Below are positions 5,671 through 5,727 of a stretch of DNA of 5,727 nt, piece after piece. Each line of letters starts with the position of its first letter. Position 1 is the first letter of the stretch. The stretch lies in NCBI GenBank assembly GCA_913049565.1, contig CAJWZG010000184.1, forward strand, positions 1 to 5,727, given 5' to 3'. The translations under genes and the position numbers were made by a program. The DNA comes from an uncultured Gammaproteobacteria bacterium (GTDB lineage: Bacteria > Pseudomonadota > Gammaproteobacteria > Pseudomonadales > Azotimanducaceae_A). The notes below the pieces were generated by a model. The model saw only the letters and a list, made by a program, of their open reading frames with translations, was not told where the DNA came from and ran no database searches.

Positions 5671-5727
5671 TGGTAGGACCAGGCGGATTAGAACCGCCGA
5701 CCTCTACCATGTCAAGGAAAACACGGC
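5671..5727 (-). tRNA. Partial tRNA-Val(GAC)-like sequence, 3' half, possibly a remnant
   Basis: Read on the minus strand, the sequence from 5715 to 5671 matches a tRNA 3' half: anticodon loop TTGACAT (5715-5709, anticodon GAC, Val), GGTAG, variable AGGTC, a perfect T-stem GGCGG/CCGCC around loop TTCTAAT, acceptor TGGTCCT, discriminator A and encoded CCA. Oddities: T-loop position 57 is T where a purine is normal, the anticodon stem 5' side TTTCC pairs with GGTAG only with a T-T mismatch and a T-G pair, and the bases where D-stem GAGC is expected read CGTG. About 19 nt of a full tRNA would lie past the right edge, so intactness cannot be decided. It may be a decayed gene or a tRNA 3'-end copy left by an integrating element. 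Confidence 0.6.

Overview
The window looks like bacterial chromosome, or a contig from one, with moderate GC, dense gene packing and Shine-Dalgarno sites ahead of every gene. The enzyme families, the CCA-encoding tRNA-like sequence at the right end and the base composition fit a proteobacterium, perhaps a marine gammaproteobacterium. That placement is inference; no marker gene is present.

Left and centre (1-3480, minus strand) hold a run of three catabolic genes read right to left: a type I Baeyer-Villiger flavin monooxygenase (3480-1831), a classical short-chain dehydrogenase/reductase (1803-925) and an amidohydrolase of the amidohydrolase-2 (TIM-barrel) family (815 to beyond the left edge). 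The first two are 27 bp apart and the third follows after 109 bp, so one transcript is likely. Together they could take an alcohol to a ketone (SDR), the ketone to an ester or lactone (BVMO) and the lactone or ester to an acid (amidohydrolase). The substrate cannot be read from the sequence; alicyclic, terpenoid or steroid-like ketones are plausible.

A 211-bp divergent control region (3481-3691) separates this run from a plus-strand gene for an EthD-domain protein (3692-4273). The region contains an interrupted palindrome and a second inverted repeat that could be operators. A 364-bp gene-free stretch follows, then a plus-strand gene for an exported protein of unknown function (4638-5423). 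It has a Sec signal peptide and two diverged copies of a domain of about 95 residues, set about 115 residues apart.

Downstream of that gene, 5427-5510 holds three consecutive inverted repeats, the last a long, strong hairpin. At the right edge (5671-5727, minus strand) is the 3' half of a tRNA resembling tRNA-Val(GAC). Its visible 5' side does not look like a tRNA and its T-loop has an unusual base, so it may be a degenerate remnant such as an integration-site scar rather than a working gene.

No IS element, CRISPR array, rRNA gene or frameshifted gene is visible.
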